A stretch of DNA of 64,000 nt from positions 1 to 64,000 of the forward strand of contig NZ_JARXVH010000011.1 of assembly GCF_029892565.1 (NCBI RefSeq). Reading direction: 5' to 3'. Positions 52,592-62,046 of the stretch are shown here, piece by piece (position 1 is the first letter of the stretch; each line of letters begins with the position of its first letter). Under the pieces are notes generated by a model. It worked only from the letters and a program-made list of their open reading frames with translations. It ran no database searches and was not told the origin of the DNA. Source of the stretch: Streptomyces pseudovenezuelae (GTDB lineage Bacteria; Actinomycetota; Actinomycetes; Streptomycetales; Streptomycetaceae). The translations under genes and the position numbers were made by a program.

Positions 52592-53380
52592 TCAGGCCCT
52601 GACGCCGATCACGACGTTGGCGTACAGCTCCTCGTCCGTGGCGAGACGGGATGTCAGGCCCGCCTCGCCGAAGGCGTCGAGTGCCGCGTCGGTCTGGTGC
52701 TCACTGGTCTCGACGAGCAGGCAGCCGCCGGGGGCGAGCCAGCCGGACGCCCCGGCGGCGACCCGGCGCAGCAGGTCGAGTCCGTCGGAGCCGCCGTCCA
52801 GCGCGGTGCGCGGTTCGTGGTCGCGGGCCTCGGCGGGCAGCAGGGCGATCTCGGCGGTGGGGACGTACGGCACGTTGGCGGCGAGGAGGTCGACCCGGCC
52901 GCGCAGGGCGGCGGGGAGGGCCTCGTACAGGTCGCCCGCGTGCACGTGACCGCCGTACGCGGCGATGTTGCCGCGGGCGCAGCGCACGGCCACCGGGTCG
53001 ATGTCGGCGGCGTGCAGTTCCACGGTGCCGAGTGCGGCGGCCAGGGCGGCGCCGACCGCGCCGGAGCCGCAGCACAGGTCGACGACCACGGTGGCGTGCG
53101 GGTGCTGGGCCAGGGCCCGGTCGACGAGGAACTCGGTGCGGCGGCGGGGCACGAAGACGCCCGGTTCGACGGTGACGCGCAGTCCGTGGAAGCCGGCCCA
53201 GCCGAGGACCTGTTCGAGGGGCTCGCCGGCGATCCGGCGGTCCGTCAGGGCGGAGACCTCGTCCGGGGTGCGGGCGGTGGCGAGTATCAGCTCCGCCTCG
53301 TCCTCGGCGAAGACACAGCCGGCGGAGCGCAGGGCGATGACAACTCTGGACAGCAGAGCGGGAGCAGCGTGAGGGGGCAT
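52592..53380 (-). CDS. PrmC/HemK-like N5-glutamine methyltransferase
   Basis: The 262-residue Rossmann methyltransferase has a helical N-terminal domain, a F-V-P-R-x-R-T-E motif (GVFVPRRRTEFLVDRAL), the SAM motif VVDLCCGSGAVGAALA and the catalytic loop LLAANVPYVP. Canonical PrmC has N-P-P-Y; this protein has N-V-P-Y, as in a subgroup of actinobacterial paralogues whose substrate is not established. It is probably not the main release-factor methyltransferase, which sits beside prfA. ATG at 53378-53380. Confidence 0.85.
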   Translation of the reverse strand: MPPHAAPALLSRVVIALRSAGCVFAEDEAELILATARTPDEVSALTDRRIAGEPLEQVLGWAGFHGLRVTVEPGVFVPRRRTEFLVDRALAQHPHATVVVDLCCGSGAVGAALAAALGTVELHAADIDPVAVRCARGNIAAYGGHVHAGDLYEALPAALRGRVDLLAANVPYVPTAEIALLPAEARDHEPRTALDGGSDGLDLLRRVAAGASGWLAPGGCLLVETSEHQTDAALDAFGEAGLTSRLATDEELYANVVIGVRA

Positions 53381-53589
53381 GGAAGCCGAGAGCCTTTCGG
53401 TGAGCCGAAGGGCGCTCTCGCGGTCACCGGCGAGCGGTGATCCGTGTCGTCGCTACGAGGCGAGAGCACCCTACCTGAACAGCGGTAATGGGTCTCACCT
53501 CCTAGAACGGGCGGCTGGGACGGACCCCGGCCGGACCCGCACACCTTACCCCAACGTCCTCGGCGCGGAGGGCGGCGGCGTCGGGTCAA

Positions 53590-53604
53590 GTTGTACTGTG
53601 CAAC
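53590..53604. promoter_or_regulatory. Probable MarR operator (autoregulatory)
   Basis: The 15-bp GTTGTACTGTGCAAC is symmetric at 12 of 15 positions (GTTG and CAAC arms) and lies 21 bp upstream of the chosen MarR start, overlapping the region where the promoter must be. Binding is inferred from symmetry and position. Confidence 0.5.
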
Positions 53605-53625
53605 CAGGTGAGTGAGGGAGGTCCC

Positions 53626-54054
53626 GTGGACGCAGCCGAGGCCGTGGAGGTCATCCAGCACGAGATGACGGCGTTCGCCCGCCGGGCCCGGGCCTCCGCC
53701 GGGCGGATGCACCCCGAGCTGTCGCTCGTCTCGTACACGCTGCTCGGGCATCTGGAGGAGAGCGGCGGCTGCCGGGCCACCGACCTGGCCGCGCACTACG
53801 CGCTGGACAAGTCGACGGTCAGCCGCCAGGTGTCCGCGCTGGAGCGGGCCGGGCTCGTCGGGCGGCACCCGGACCCGGACGACCACCGGGTCCAGACGCT
53901 GCAGCTGACGGACGCGGGCCGGGAGATCCTCGCCCAGGTCACGCGCAGCCGCCGCGTCGCCTTCCGGGAGCGGCTGGCGGACTGGCCGGAGGAGGACCTG
54001 ACGCGGTTCGCCGCCTATCTGGAGCGCTACAACGCGGGCACCGCCGCGGACTGA
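53626..54054 (+). CDS. MarR-family regulator
   Basis: The 142-residue protein has a winged helix with LVSYTLLGHLEESGGCRATDLAAHY, the recognition helix LDKSTVSRQVSALERAGLV and the wing DPDDHRVQTLQLTDAG. The GTG at 53626 has a GGGAGG ribosome site at the right distance; an in-frame GTG at 53608 would add six residues and lacks one. Its 3' end overlaps the convergent GNAT gene by 28 bp. The likely targets are itself, through the dyad at 53590, and possibly nearby oxidoreductase genes. Confidence 0.9.
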   Translation: MDAAEAVEVIQHEMTAFARRARASAGRMHPELSLVSYTLLGHLEESGGCRATDLAAHYALDKSTVSRQVSALERAGLVGRHPDPDDHRVQTLQLTDAGREILAQVTRSRRVAFRERLADWPEEDLTRFAAYLERYNAGTAAD

Positions 54055-54836
54055 CCCAGCGTCTGGGGCACCCGGGCGCCGAGGAAGGCGGTCCTGCGGC
54101 GCAGCCGGAAACCGAGCGCCTCGTACAGCCGGATGGCGGTGGTGTTGTGCGCGCCGGTGTGCAGGAAGGGCGTCTCGCCGCGCTCCTTGATGCCGTGGGC
54201 GACGGCGAGGATCAGCCGGGTCGCCAGGCCCTCGCCGCGGAAGGCCGGATCGGTGCAGACGGCGCTGATCTCGGTCCAGCCGGGCGGGTGCAGCCGCTCC
54301 CCCGCCATCGCGATCAGCGCGCCGTCGCGGCGGATGCCCAGGTAGGTGCCCATTTCTATGGTCCGGGGCAGGAAGGGGCCCGGCCGGGTCCGTTCGACCA
54401 GGTCGAGCATCTCGGGCACGTCGGCGGGGCCGAGGCGGACGGCCTCCGGTTCCGGCGCGGCGGCCAGACCGGCGTCGACGAACTGCACCCCGTCGATCCG
54501 GAAGGTGACCTCCCAGCCGTCCGGGACCTCACCCCGGAAGCCCGGCAGCGCGATCTCGGCGCCGGGCCCCGCGAGCGCCGCGACATCCGCCCAGTCCTCG
54601 GCGTCGGGATCGTCGGGCAGCGCCAGCCACGGCGACACGTCGACCGGGTAGCGCAGCACCCGCCCCTGACGCTCGGCGAAGTGCGCGTGCGGGCCGGTCA
54701 GGGCGGCGAGGGCGGGGTTGTCGAGGACGTGGTGTGTGCCGGGCGCGGCACTCGGGCCGTTCACGCCCGTATCGCCGAGGCCGCTCGCGTCCGTACCGTT
54801 CACGTCGCTCGTCCGTCCGCCGTTCACGTCGCTCAT
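54027..54836 (-). CDS. GNAT-family N-acetyltransferase
   Basis: The 269-residue protein has a C-terminal GNAT domain with the acetyl-CoA motif EISAVCTDPAFRGEGLATRLILAVAHGI and the last motif FLHTGAHNTTAIRLYEALGFRLRRR. The N-terminal 120 residues are family-specific. The extreme N-terminus is low complexity (SDVNG repeated, encoded by a duplicated 14-bp block). Substrate unknown. Its start overlaps the stop of the upstream oxidoreductase gene by 4 bp, so the two are translationally coupled. Confidence 0.87.
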   Translation of the reverse strand: MSDVNGGRTSDVNGTDASGLGDTGVNGPSAAPGTHHVLDNPALAALTGPHAHFAERQGRVLRYPVDVSPWLALPDDPDAEDWADVAALAGPGAEIALPGFRGEVPDGWEVTFRIDGVQFVDAGLAAAPEPEAVRLGPADVPEMLDLVERTRPGPFLPRTIEMGTYLGIRRDGALIAMAGERLHPPGWTEISAVCTDPAFRGEGLATRLILAVAHGIKERGETPFLHTGAHNTTAIRLYEALGFRLRRRTAFLGARVPQTLGQSAAVPAL

Positions 54837-55756
54837 CCCGCGACCTCGATCACGATCTTGCCCCGGGCGTGGCCGTCCTCGACGGTGCGCAGCGCCTCGC
54901 CGGCCTGCTCCAACGGGAAGGCCTGCGTGACGTGCGGGTCCAGCTCGCCGGCCACCACCAGGCGCGCGATGTCGTCCAGGACGGCGGCGGTGCGGGCGCG
55001 TTCGACGCGGGCGCCGCCCAGGTCCGCCACGGTCTCGGGTGGAGCGGCCGCGGTGATCAGCTTGGCGGGGCCGGTGAGCAGGGCGGCCGCCTCGGTGAGC
55101 ACCGGGTCGCCGACGAGGTCGTACACACCGTCCACGCCGTCCGGCACGGCGGCGCGTACCCGGTCGGCGAAGCCCGGTCCGGAGGGAACGTGCACGGCGC
55201 CGAGCGACTCGACGAAGTCCTTCTTCGCCTCGCTCGCCAGTCCCACCGTGCGCAGTCCGAAGGCCCGGGCGATCTGCAGGGCCGCGGCGCCGACTCCGCC
55301 GCCCGCGCCGGTGACCAGGAGGGTGGCGCCCGCGGGCAGGTCGAGCTGGCGGACTCCGTCGTACGCGGTGGCCGCGGCGATCGGCAACGTGGCGGCGTCG
55401 GCGAAGGACAGGCCGGCGGGCTTGTGCGCGGTGATCCGGTCGGGCAGCAGGGCGTACTCGGCGTATCCCCCGGCCACGGTGTTGCCGAAGACCTCGTCGC
55501 CGACGGCGAAACCGGTCACGCCGTCCCCGGTCTCCTCGACGACGCCGGAGACCTCGCCGCCGAACACGACGGGGAAGACCTTCTCGCTCTCGCCGGGGCG
55601 GCGGAAGCCCTCGCGCAGTTTCCAGTCGACGGGGTTCACTCCGGCGGCACGCACCGACACCAGGATCTGGCCGGCTCCCGGGCGGGGCCGCTCGACGTCG
55701 ACGAGGGCCTCGGTCTCCGGGCCGCCGTGGCGCGTGTAGGCGTACGCCTTGGGCAT
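54833..55756 (-). CDS. NADP-dependent quinone-oxidoreductase-like protein (MDR family)
   Basis: The 307-residue medium-chain reductase has a GroES-like N-terminal domain (VRAAGVNPVDWKLREG, VFGGEVSGVVEETGDGV, VGDEVFG) and a Rossmann domain (LLVTGAGGGVGAAALQIARAFG). It lacks the structural and catalytic Zn ligands of alcohol dehydrogenases, so it is a quinone-oxidoreductase or enone-reductase type, predicted to use NADPH. It is the first gene of a two-gene operon with the GNAT gene. ATG at 55754-55756. Confidence 0.9.
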   Translation of the reverse strand: MPKAYAYTRHGGPETEALVDVERPRPGAGQILVSVRAAGVNPVDWKLREGFRRPGESEKVFPVVFGGEVSGVVEETGDGVTGFAVGDEVFGNTVAGGYAEYALLPDRITAHKPAGLSFADAATLPIAAATAYDGVRQLDLPAGATLLVTGAGGGVGAAALQIARAFGLRTVGLASEAKKDFVESLGAVHVPSGPGFADRVRAAVPDGVDGVYDLVGDPVLTEAAALLTGPAKLITAAAPPETVADLGGARVERARTAAVLDDIARLVVAGELDPHVTQAFPLEQAGEALRTVEDGHARGKIVIEVAG

Positions 55757-55973
55757 TGCTCCCACTCTCCCTTCGCGGTAGCCGGACCCGCGGTCGTCCG
55801 GGCCACCGGAACCGGCTCGACTCGTGCAAGGAAGATCGCCGGACGGCTATTCCCGGCGGCCGGGACACTTCATACAGCCTTAATGATCGCGGGCCCGGCC
55901 GGGTCAGGGGCATACCTGCCGTGGACGTACGGTTGAACGCGCAAACACTCCGCACCCGTCCCGCTGGATCCGC

Positions 55974-56571
<598 letters not shown>

Positions 56572-56579
<8 letters not shown>

Positions 56580-57342
56580 GACCTTCACGCCCTCGACTTT
56601 CACGCCCGCGACCCGGTTCGCCGTGCCCGGCCGGATCGCCGTCAGCGAGCAGGCCGACGCCGACTGGCGGACCGCCACGCTGACCGAGATCCGCCGGGAG
56701 ACTCCGCAGGCCGCCACCTTCCGGTTCGCGGTGCCCGCCTGGGCGGGGCATCTGCCCGGCCAGCACCTGATGCTGCGGCTGACGGCCGAGGACGGTTACA
56801 CGGCCCGGCGTCACTACTCGATCGCGTCCGCGCCCGACGACTCCGGGCACATCGAGCTGACCCTGGACCACGTCGAGGGCGGCGAGGTGTCGGGCTGGTT
56901 CCACACCGAGGCCCGGCCCGGCGACCGGGTCGAGGTGCGCGGTCCGGTCAGCGGCTTCTTCGCCTGGCCGGGCGACCGGCCCGCGCTGCTGATCGGCGCC
57001 GGCTCCGGGGTCGTACCGCTGATGTCGATGGTCCGGCACCACCGCGAGCGGAGCCTGCCGGTGCCGCTGCGGCTGCTGGTGTCGGCGCGCGATCCTGAAC
57101 AGCTCATCTACGCACGGGAGTTCGGCGCCGAGACGACGCTCGTGTTCACGCGGAGCGCGCCGCGCGGAGTGCCGGTGGGGCGTCTGGCCGCCGCTCATGT
57201 GGCGCCACTGTTGGCCGAGTTGCCGCCCGGTGGCTGGGAGGCCTACGTGTGCGGCTCGAACGCGTTCGCCGAGCATGCCTCGCGCCTGCTGGTCGAGGCC
57301 GGCCAGCCGGTGGACCGGATCCGGATCGAGCGCTTCGGCTGA
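56572..57342 (+). CDS. Ferredoxin reductase-type oxidoreductase (FAD/NAD-binding)
   Basis: The 256-residue protein has an FNR-like FAD domain (HLPGQHLMLRLTAEDGYTARRHYSIASAP carries the R-x-Y-S flavin motif) and a NAD(P) domain (ALLIGAGSGVVPLMSMVRHH, EAYVCGSNAFAEHASRLL). There is no [2Fe-2S] domain, so electrons go directly or via a separate carrier. It starts at GTG 56572 inside the upstream molybdoenzyme gene, so the two are translationally coupled and probably form one electron-transfer pair. Confidence 0.9.
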
Positions 57343-57531
57343 CCACTCTCGGCCGATTCTCTTCGGCCGACGCCGACTTGGCGGTTTCCGGCCGGTCCGG
57401 CACTGAACGTTGGGCGGACTTCGGGGTACCAGCATGCGTGTACGCACTCGTACGCATAAGCGCTGCCGAGGGACAATGCGGACCGGACACGGTACGGCTC
57501 CTCCGGCTCAGGTCACGTCGAGGAGGTCGGC

Positions 57532-58116
57532 ATGCGAACCCGGGTGCGCGGCTGGCGGTGGCGACGCAATTCGCTGCGTCGTCGGTCCGACGTCGTGGAG
57601 GCGTGGACGGCACTGGCGGTCGCGGTCCTCTTGTTCGTGGGCGCCCCGCTCGCCGGAGCCCTCGTGGGCTGGTGGGCCCACGACGAGGCGCGGTCGGTCG
57701 CGGCGGCCCAGCGCGCCGAGCGCCGGCAGGTACGGGCCGAGGTGGTGGGGAAGACACCCGCCACACTGCCCACGACACAGAGCGGGCGGGAGCACCCGTA
57801 CCGCGTGGACGTGCGCTGGACCGATCCCGTCACCGGTACGCACACGACCACGGCCCGGGTGCCGTCGGGGACCCGGCACGGGGACACGGTCGAGGTCTGG
57901 TTCGACTCCGAGGGCCGGCCCGTCGCCCCACCACCGGGCGTGAGCGAGATCTGGCAGCACACCGTGAGCCTCGGCATCTGCGCGGCGGGCGGCACCCTGG
58001 CCCTGGCCCTGCTCGGCGGCACCCTTGTACGCCATACGGCCAATCGCAACCGCCTGTCGGAGTGGGAACGGGCGTGGGCACGCACCGAGCCGGAGTGGAC
58101 GCGGCGCGGGGTGTGA
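57532..58116 (+). CDS. Rv1733c-like membrane protein (second copy)
   Basis: The 194-residue protein shares the layout of the one at 29.1 kb: a start with WRWRRNSLRRRSDVVEAWTAL, TM1 (ALAVAVLLFVGAPLAGALVG), an extracellular domain (YRVDVRWTDPVTGTHTTTA, VWFDSEGRPVAPPP) and TM2 (TVSLGICAAGGTLALALLGG). Function unknown. ATG at 57532. It converges on the amidohydrolase gene. Confidence 0.85.
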   Translation: MRTRVRGWRWRRNSLRRRSDVVEAWTALAVAVLLFVGAPLAGALVGWWAHDEARSVAAAQRAERRQVRAEVVGKTPATLPTTQSGREHPYRVDVRWTDPVTGTHTTTARVPSGTRHGDTVEVWFDSEGRPVAPPPGVSEIWQHTVSLGICAAGGTLALALLGGTLVRHTANRNRLSEWERAWARTEPEWTRRGV

Positions 58117-58188
58117 GGAGCACTGCGGGTCGGGCAGACGCAGGGCGCGAATGACGCGCAGGTGAGAGACGTGTCCTCAGCCGGCGCC

Positions 58189-59547
58189 CTAGCCGACACC
58201 CTGCATCCGCCGCGCGATCCGCCCATGGTCCCGCAGCGCGTCCGCCAGCCCCGGCAGCACCGGTTCGCCCCGGTCGACGAGGACCCGGCCGCCGACCAGC
58301 GTCGTCCACGCACGTGCGGGTCCGCAGCGCAGCCAGGCCTCGACGGGATCGCTCAACGCACCGGCCAGGGCGACCGCGTGGAGATCCCAGACGACCAGGT
58401 CGGCGCAGGCGCCCGGCCGCAGATGCCCCAACTCGTCGGCGCGGCCCAGGCAGCGGGCCGAACCGCGGGTCGCGATGTCCAGGGCGTCGCGCGCGGTCAT
58501 GGCGCCGGGACCGCCCCGATAGCGGCCCAGGAGCAGGGCGTTGCGGGTCTCCATCCACAGCGAGGCGTGGTCGGTGGAGGCGGAGCCGTCGCAGCCGATG
58601 CCGACCGGCAGCCCGAGTTCCCGCATCTCCTTCACGCGCGCGGTGCCGCCGCCGATCAGCATGTTGGAGCTCGGGCAGTGCGCCACACCGACGCCCGCGG
58701 CCCCGAGACGGCGCAGTTCGTCGTCGTTCGGGTAGATGCAGTGCGCCACCCAGGTGCGGTCGCTCATCCAGCCGGTGTCCTCGAAGTACTCGACGGGGCG
58801 GCAGCCGTAGGTCTCCAGGCAGTACGTGTCCTCGTCGCGGTCCTCGGCGAGGTGCGTGTGCAGGCGTACGTCGTACCGCTCGGCGAGTTCGGCGGTCGCC
58901 GTCATCACCTCCTTGGTCACCGAGAACGGCGAGCAGGGCGCGAGGGCGACCCGGATCAGCGCGCCGGGTTCCGGGTCGTGGTGGGCTCGAATCAGCCGCT
59001 CGCTGTCGGCGAGCACCTCGTCGGTGGTCTGGGTGACGCTCCTCGGCGGCAGTCCCCCGTCCTCGACGGAGCGGGTCATCGAGCCGCGGGTGGCGTGGAA
59101 GCGGAAGCCGATGTCGCGGGCGGCGCGGATCTCGGCGTCTACGAGGTTCGGTCGGGGGTGCACGTACAGGTGGTCGGAGGACGTGGTGCAGCCGCCCATC
59201 AGCAGCTCGGCCATGCCGACGTACGCGGACACGTAGGCGGCCTCCTCGTCGAGGGCGGCCCACAGGGGGTAGAGGGTGGTCAGCCAGTCGAAGAGAGTGC
59301 CGTTCACGGCGGGGGCGTAGGAGCGGGTGAGGTTCTGGTAGATGTGGTGATGCGTGTTGACCAGCCCCGGAGTGACCAGGCGGCCGGCGGCGGAGACGGT
59401 CGTACGCGCCTCGGGTTCGGTGCCCGCGGAGCCCACCGCGGTGACCCGACCACTCGTGACGGCCACCCAGCCGCCGGGGATCTCCCGCTCCCCGTCCACG
59501 ACCAGCAGTCCGGCGTCCTTGACCAGCAGATCCACGGCTGACGTCAT
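58189..59547 (-). CDS. 8-oxoguanine deaminase-type amidohydrolase
   Basis: The 452-residue metal-dependent hydrolase has the metal motif LVNTHHHIYQNLTRSYAP (His-x-His near residue 65), the substrate motif VALAPCSPFSVT, the third His in LHTHLAEDRDEDTYC, the fourth in WVAHCIYPNDDEL, and the last Asp in GIGCDGSASTD. The Tyr/Cys-rich T-Y-C-L-E-T-Y-G-x-R-P block fits the 8-oxoguanine/hydroxy-isoguanine deaminase group. It would hydrolyse an amino-purine to release ammonia. ATG at 59547. Monocistronic. Confidence 0.88.
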   Translation of the reverse strand: MTSAVDLLVKDAGLLVVDGEREIPGGWVAVTSGRVTAVGSAGTEPEARTTVSAAGRLVTPGLVNTHHHIYQNLTRSYAPAVNGTLFDWLTTLYPLWAALDEEAAYVSAYVGMAELLMGGCTTSSDHLYVHPRPNLVDAEIRAARDIGFRFHATRGSMTRSVEDGGLPPRSVTQTTDEVLADSERLIRAHHDPEPGALIRVALAPCSPFSVTKEVMTATAELAERYDVRLHTHLAEDRDEDTYCLETYGCRPVEYFEDTGWMSDRTWVAHCIYPNDDELRRLGAAGVGVAHCPSSNMLIGGGTARVKEMRELGLPVGIGCDGSASTDHASLWMETRNALLLGRYRGGPGAMTARDALDIATRGSARCLGRADELGHLRPGACADLVVWDLHAVALAGALSDPVEAWLRCGPARAWTTLVGGRVLVDRGEPVLPGLADALRDHGRIARRMQGVG

Positions 59548-59650
59548 TGCGCCATCGTAGACAGGAGGGGCGGCAGAGGCCTGGCGAGTCGTCCGACGTC
59601 ACACGTACGGTGTGATCATCCACGCTGCCCCTTCACAAAGGCGGTCCTAT

Positions 59651-60619
59651 ATGGCCCTGTTCGACCTCCCCCTCGACGAGCTCCACGAGTACCGCAGCGC
59701 GTCCGCCGAGCCCGACGACTTCGACGCGTTCTGGTCCAAGACCTTGCAGGAGGCGCGCGAGCACGACCTGGACGCCCGGTTCGAGCCGGTCGACACGGGA
59801 CTGTCCACGGTCCAGGTGTACGACGTGACGTTCGCGGGCTTCGGCGGGCACCCGGTGAAGGGCTGGCTGAGGCTGCCCGCCGGGGCGACGGAGCCGCTGC
59901 CGCTGGTCGTGGAGTTCATCGGGTACGGCGGCGGGCGCGGGCTGCCGCACGAGAACCTGCTGTGGGCGTCGACGGGCCGGGCGCACTTCGTGATGGACAC
60001 CCGCGGTCAGGGCAGCGCCTGGGGCGGCGGCGGTGGCACCCCGGACCCGGTGGGCGGCGCGCCCGCGTACCCCGGCTTCATGACCCGCGGCATCGACGCA
60101 CCCGAGAACTACTACTACCGCCGGGTGTTCACCGACGCCGTCCGTGCCGTGGAGGCCGCCCGCTCGCACCCGCTGACCGACGCCACCCGCACGACGGCCG
60201 TCGGCGCGAGCCAGGGCGGCGGGATCACGATCGCCGTCGGCGGGCTGGTCCCGGACCTGGTCGCGATCGCGCCGGACGTGCCCTTCCTGTGCGACTACCC
60301 GCGCGCGGCGACGCTGACGGACCGTCACCCCTACCGTGAGATCGGCCTGTTCCTCAAGACCCACCGAGGCCGCACCGAGGACGCCCTGCGCACCCTCTCC
60401 TACTTCGACGGCGTCCACTTCGCCGCCCGCGGCAGCGCCCCGGCCCTGTTCTCGGCGGCCCTGGAGGACCAGACCTGCCCGCCCTCCACCGTGTTCGCGG
60501 TCTTCAACGCCTGGGCGCACGAGGACAAGGCGATCGAGGTGTACGACTTCAACGACCACGAGGGCGGCGGGCCCTACCAGGAGGCGACGAAGCTGCGCTG
60601 GTTGCGGTCGTTCGCCTGA
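59651..60619 (+). CDS. Acetylxylan esterase/cephalosporin-C deacetylase (CE7)
   Basis: The 322-residue alpha/beta hydrolase has the CE7 marks R-G-Q near 115 (MDTRGQGSAWGG), the nucleophile in TAVGASQGGGITIAV near 190, the Asp in ALFSAALEDQTCPPSTVFAVF and the His in YDFNDHEGG near 303. It removes acetyl groups from short acetylated sugars; there is no signal peptide, so it works on imported substrates. It lies between a deaminase and a beta-lactamase-fold esterase. ATG at 59651. Confidence 0.9.
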   Translation: MALFDLPLDELHEYRSASAEPDDFDAFWSKTLQEAREHDLDARFEPVDTGLSTVQVYDVTFAGFGGHPVKGWLRLPAGATEPLPLVVEFIGYGGGRGLPHENLLWASTGRAHFVMDTRGQGSAWGGGGGTPDPVGGAPAYPGFMTRGIDAPENYYYRRVFTDAVRAVEAARSHPLTDATRTTAVGASQGGGITIAVGGLVPDLVAIAPDVPFLCDYPRAATLTDRHPYREIGLFLKTHRGRTEDALRTLSYFDGVHFAARGSAPALFSAALEDQTCPPSTVFAVFNAWAHEDKAIEVYDFNDHEGGGPYQEATKLRWLRSFA

Positions 60620-60749
60620 GCGGCGATTCTCTCCGCGCCGAGAGGTCGGTCTCGCGCCGCTCTTCCGTCCAGTCCGACCAGTCGGTACGTTCGGTTTCGC
60701 CCGGGTCGCAGCGTCGCGGCCCGGGCTTCCGCGGACGACGGAGGTCCCC

Positions 60750-61916
60750 ATGGCGGAGCGCGAACCCACGGTGCACGGCGACTGCGACGAGCGGTTCGCG
60801 GCGGTGCGGACGGCCTTCGAGGAGAACTTCCGCGACCGGGACGAACTCGGTGCCGCCGTCACGGTCACCGTCGACGGCGAGGTCGTGGTGGACCTGTGGG
60901 GCGGGTGGGCCGACGGGGCGCGCACGCGGCCCTGGGAGCGGGACACCCTGGTCAACGTGTGGTCGACGTCGAAGGGGCCGGTCGCGCTGTGCGCGCACAT
61001 CCTCGCCGACCGGGGGCTGCTCGACTTCGACGCGCCGGTGGCCGCGTACTGGCCCGAGTTCGCCGCGGCGGGCAAGGAGAAGGTGCTCGTGCGGCATCTA
61101 CTGTCCCACCGGGCGGGGCTGGCCGGACTGCGCGAGCCGCACTCCCTGGAACAGCTCTACGACTGGGAGTTGACCACCCGGCGACTCGCGGCGACGGAGC
61201 CCTGGTGGGAGCCGGGCACGCGGTCCGGGTACCACGCGCTGACGTACGGCTTCCTGGTCGGTGAGGTGGTGCGCCGGGTCTCGGGGCTGCTGCCGGGGGC
61301 GTTCCTGGAGCGGGAGGTGGCCGGTCCGCTCGGCGTCGACTTCACGATCGGACTGCCCGAGAAGGAGGCCGGGCGGGCCGCCGAGCTGATGCATCCGCCG
61401 GCCGCGTCGAGCAGCGAACAGGCCGCGATCTTCAGCCAGTTGACACCCGTGGCGATCGCGGCGCTGACCAACCCCGTGGCGGGCGCGACCGAGGCCAACA
61501 CGGCCGAGTGGCGGGCCGCCGAGATCCCGGCCGCCAACGGACACGGTACGGCGCGGGCCGTCGCCGCGCTCTACGGCGTCTTCGCGGGCCGCGGCTCCTA
61601 CGGCGGCCACCGGGTGCTGTCCGCCGAAGCGGCCGAGAAGGCCCGGGAGGGGCAGGGCAGTTGCCGCGATCTGGTACTCGGCGCCGGGTTCGAGCATGAG
61701 ACGGAGGTCGCGCTCGGGCTGTGGCTGAGCGGGCCGAACGGCTCCTACGGGCCCAACCCGCGCGCTTTCGGACACGACGGCTTCGGCGGTTCTTGCGGCC
61801 TCGCCGACCCGGACGCGGGGGTGTCCCTGGGCTACGTGATGAACCGCATGGGGCCTCATATCGCGGACGACCCACGGAAGATGGCACTGGTGGACGCCCT
61901 GTACAGCACCCTCTGA
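60750..61916 (+). CDS. Beta-lactamase-fold serine hydrolase (EstB-like)
   Basis: The 388-residue protein has the S-x-x-K catalytic motif (VNVWSTSKGPVALCAHILADRG, Ser near residue 72), the Tyr motif (SGYHALTYGFLVGEVVRRVSG), and the C-terminal HDGFGGSCGLADPDAGVSLGYV block. It resembles class C beta-lactamase-like esterases such as EstB; carboxylesterase activity is more likely than beta-lactam hydrolysis. There is no signal peptide. The ATG at 60750 follows GGAGG. Confidence 0.9.
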   Translation: MAEREPTVHGDCDERFAAVRTAFEENFRDRDELGAAVTVTVDGEVVVDLWGGWADGARTRPWERDTLVNVWSTSKGPVALCAHILADRGLLDFDAPVAAYWPEFAAAGKEKVLVRHLLSHRAGLAGLREPHSLEQLYDWELTTRRLAATEPWWEPGTRSGYHALTYGFLVGEVVRRVSGLLPGAFLEREVAGPLGVDFTIGLPEKEAGRAAELMHPPAASSSEQAAIFSQLTPVAIAALTNPVAGATEANTAEWRAAEIPAANGHGTARAVAALYGVFAGRGSYGGHRVLSAEAAEKAREGQGSCRDLVLGAGFEHETEVALGLWLSGPNGSYGPNPRAFGHDGFGGSCGLADPDAGVSLGYVMNRMGPHIADDPRKMALVDALYSTL

Positions 61917-61970
61917 ACGGTGATCCGCGCGGGCTTGTTTCGGCCGAACCGGCCGACCACCCTTCCCTGC

Positions 61971-61982
61971 TGGTTTAGACCA
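61971..61982. promoter_or_regulatory. DasR-like (dre) palindrome upstream of GntR gene
   Basis: TGGTTTAGACCA differs at one position from the core TGGTCTAGACCA of DasR-responsive elements; a second TAGACC lies 5 bp further on (61986-61991). The site is 64 bp upstream of the GntR/UTRA gene start. The site may bind the GntR protein itself or DasR; this is inference from similarity. Confidence 0.5.
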
Positions 61983-62046
61983 ATGCTAGACCTTGTGGCG
62001 CAATGAGCCCGCACGGCTACGGAACGTCACCAACAGGAGGCGCGGC

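Noticed and set aside
57830..59623. A 597-codon frame opposite the Rv1733c-like gene and overlapping the amidohydrolase
   Set aside because: It is an out-of-frame shadow of the deaminase, which carries all metal ligands in its own frame.
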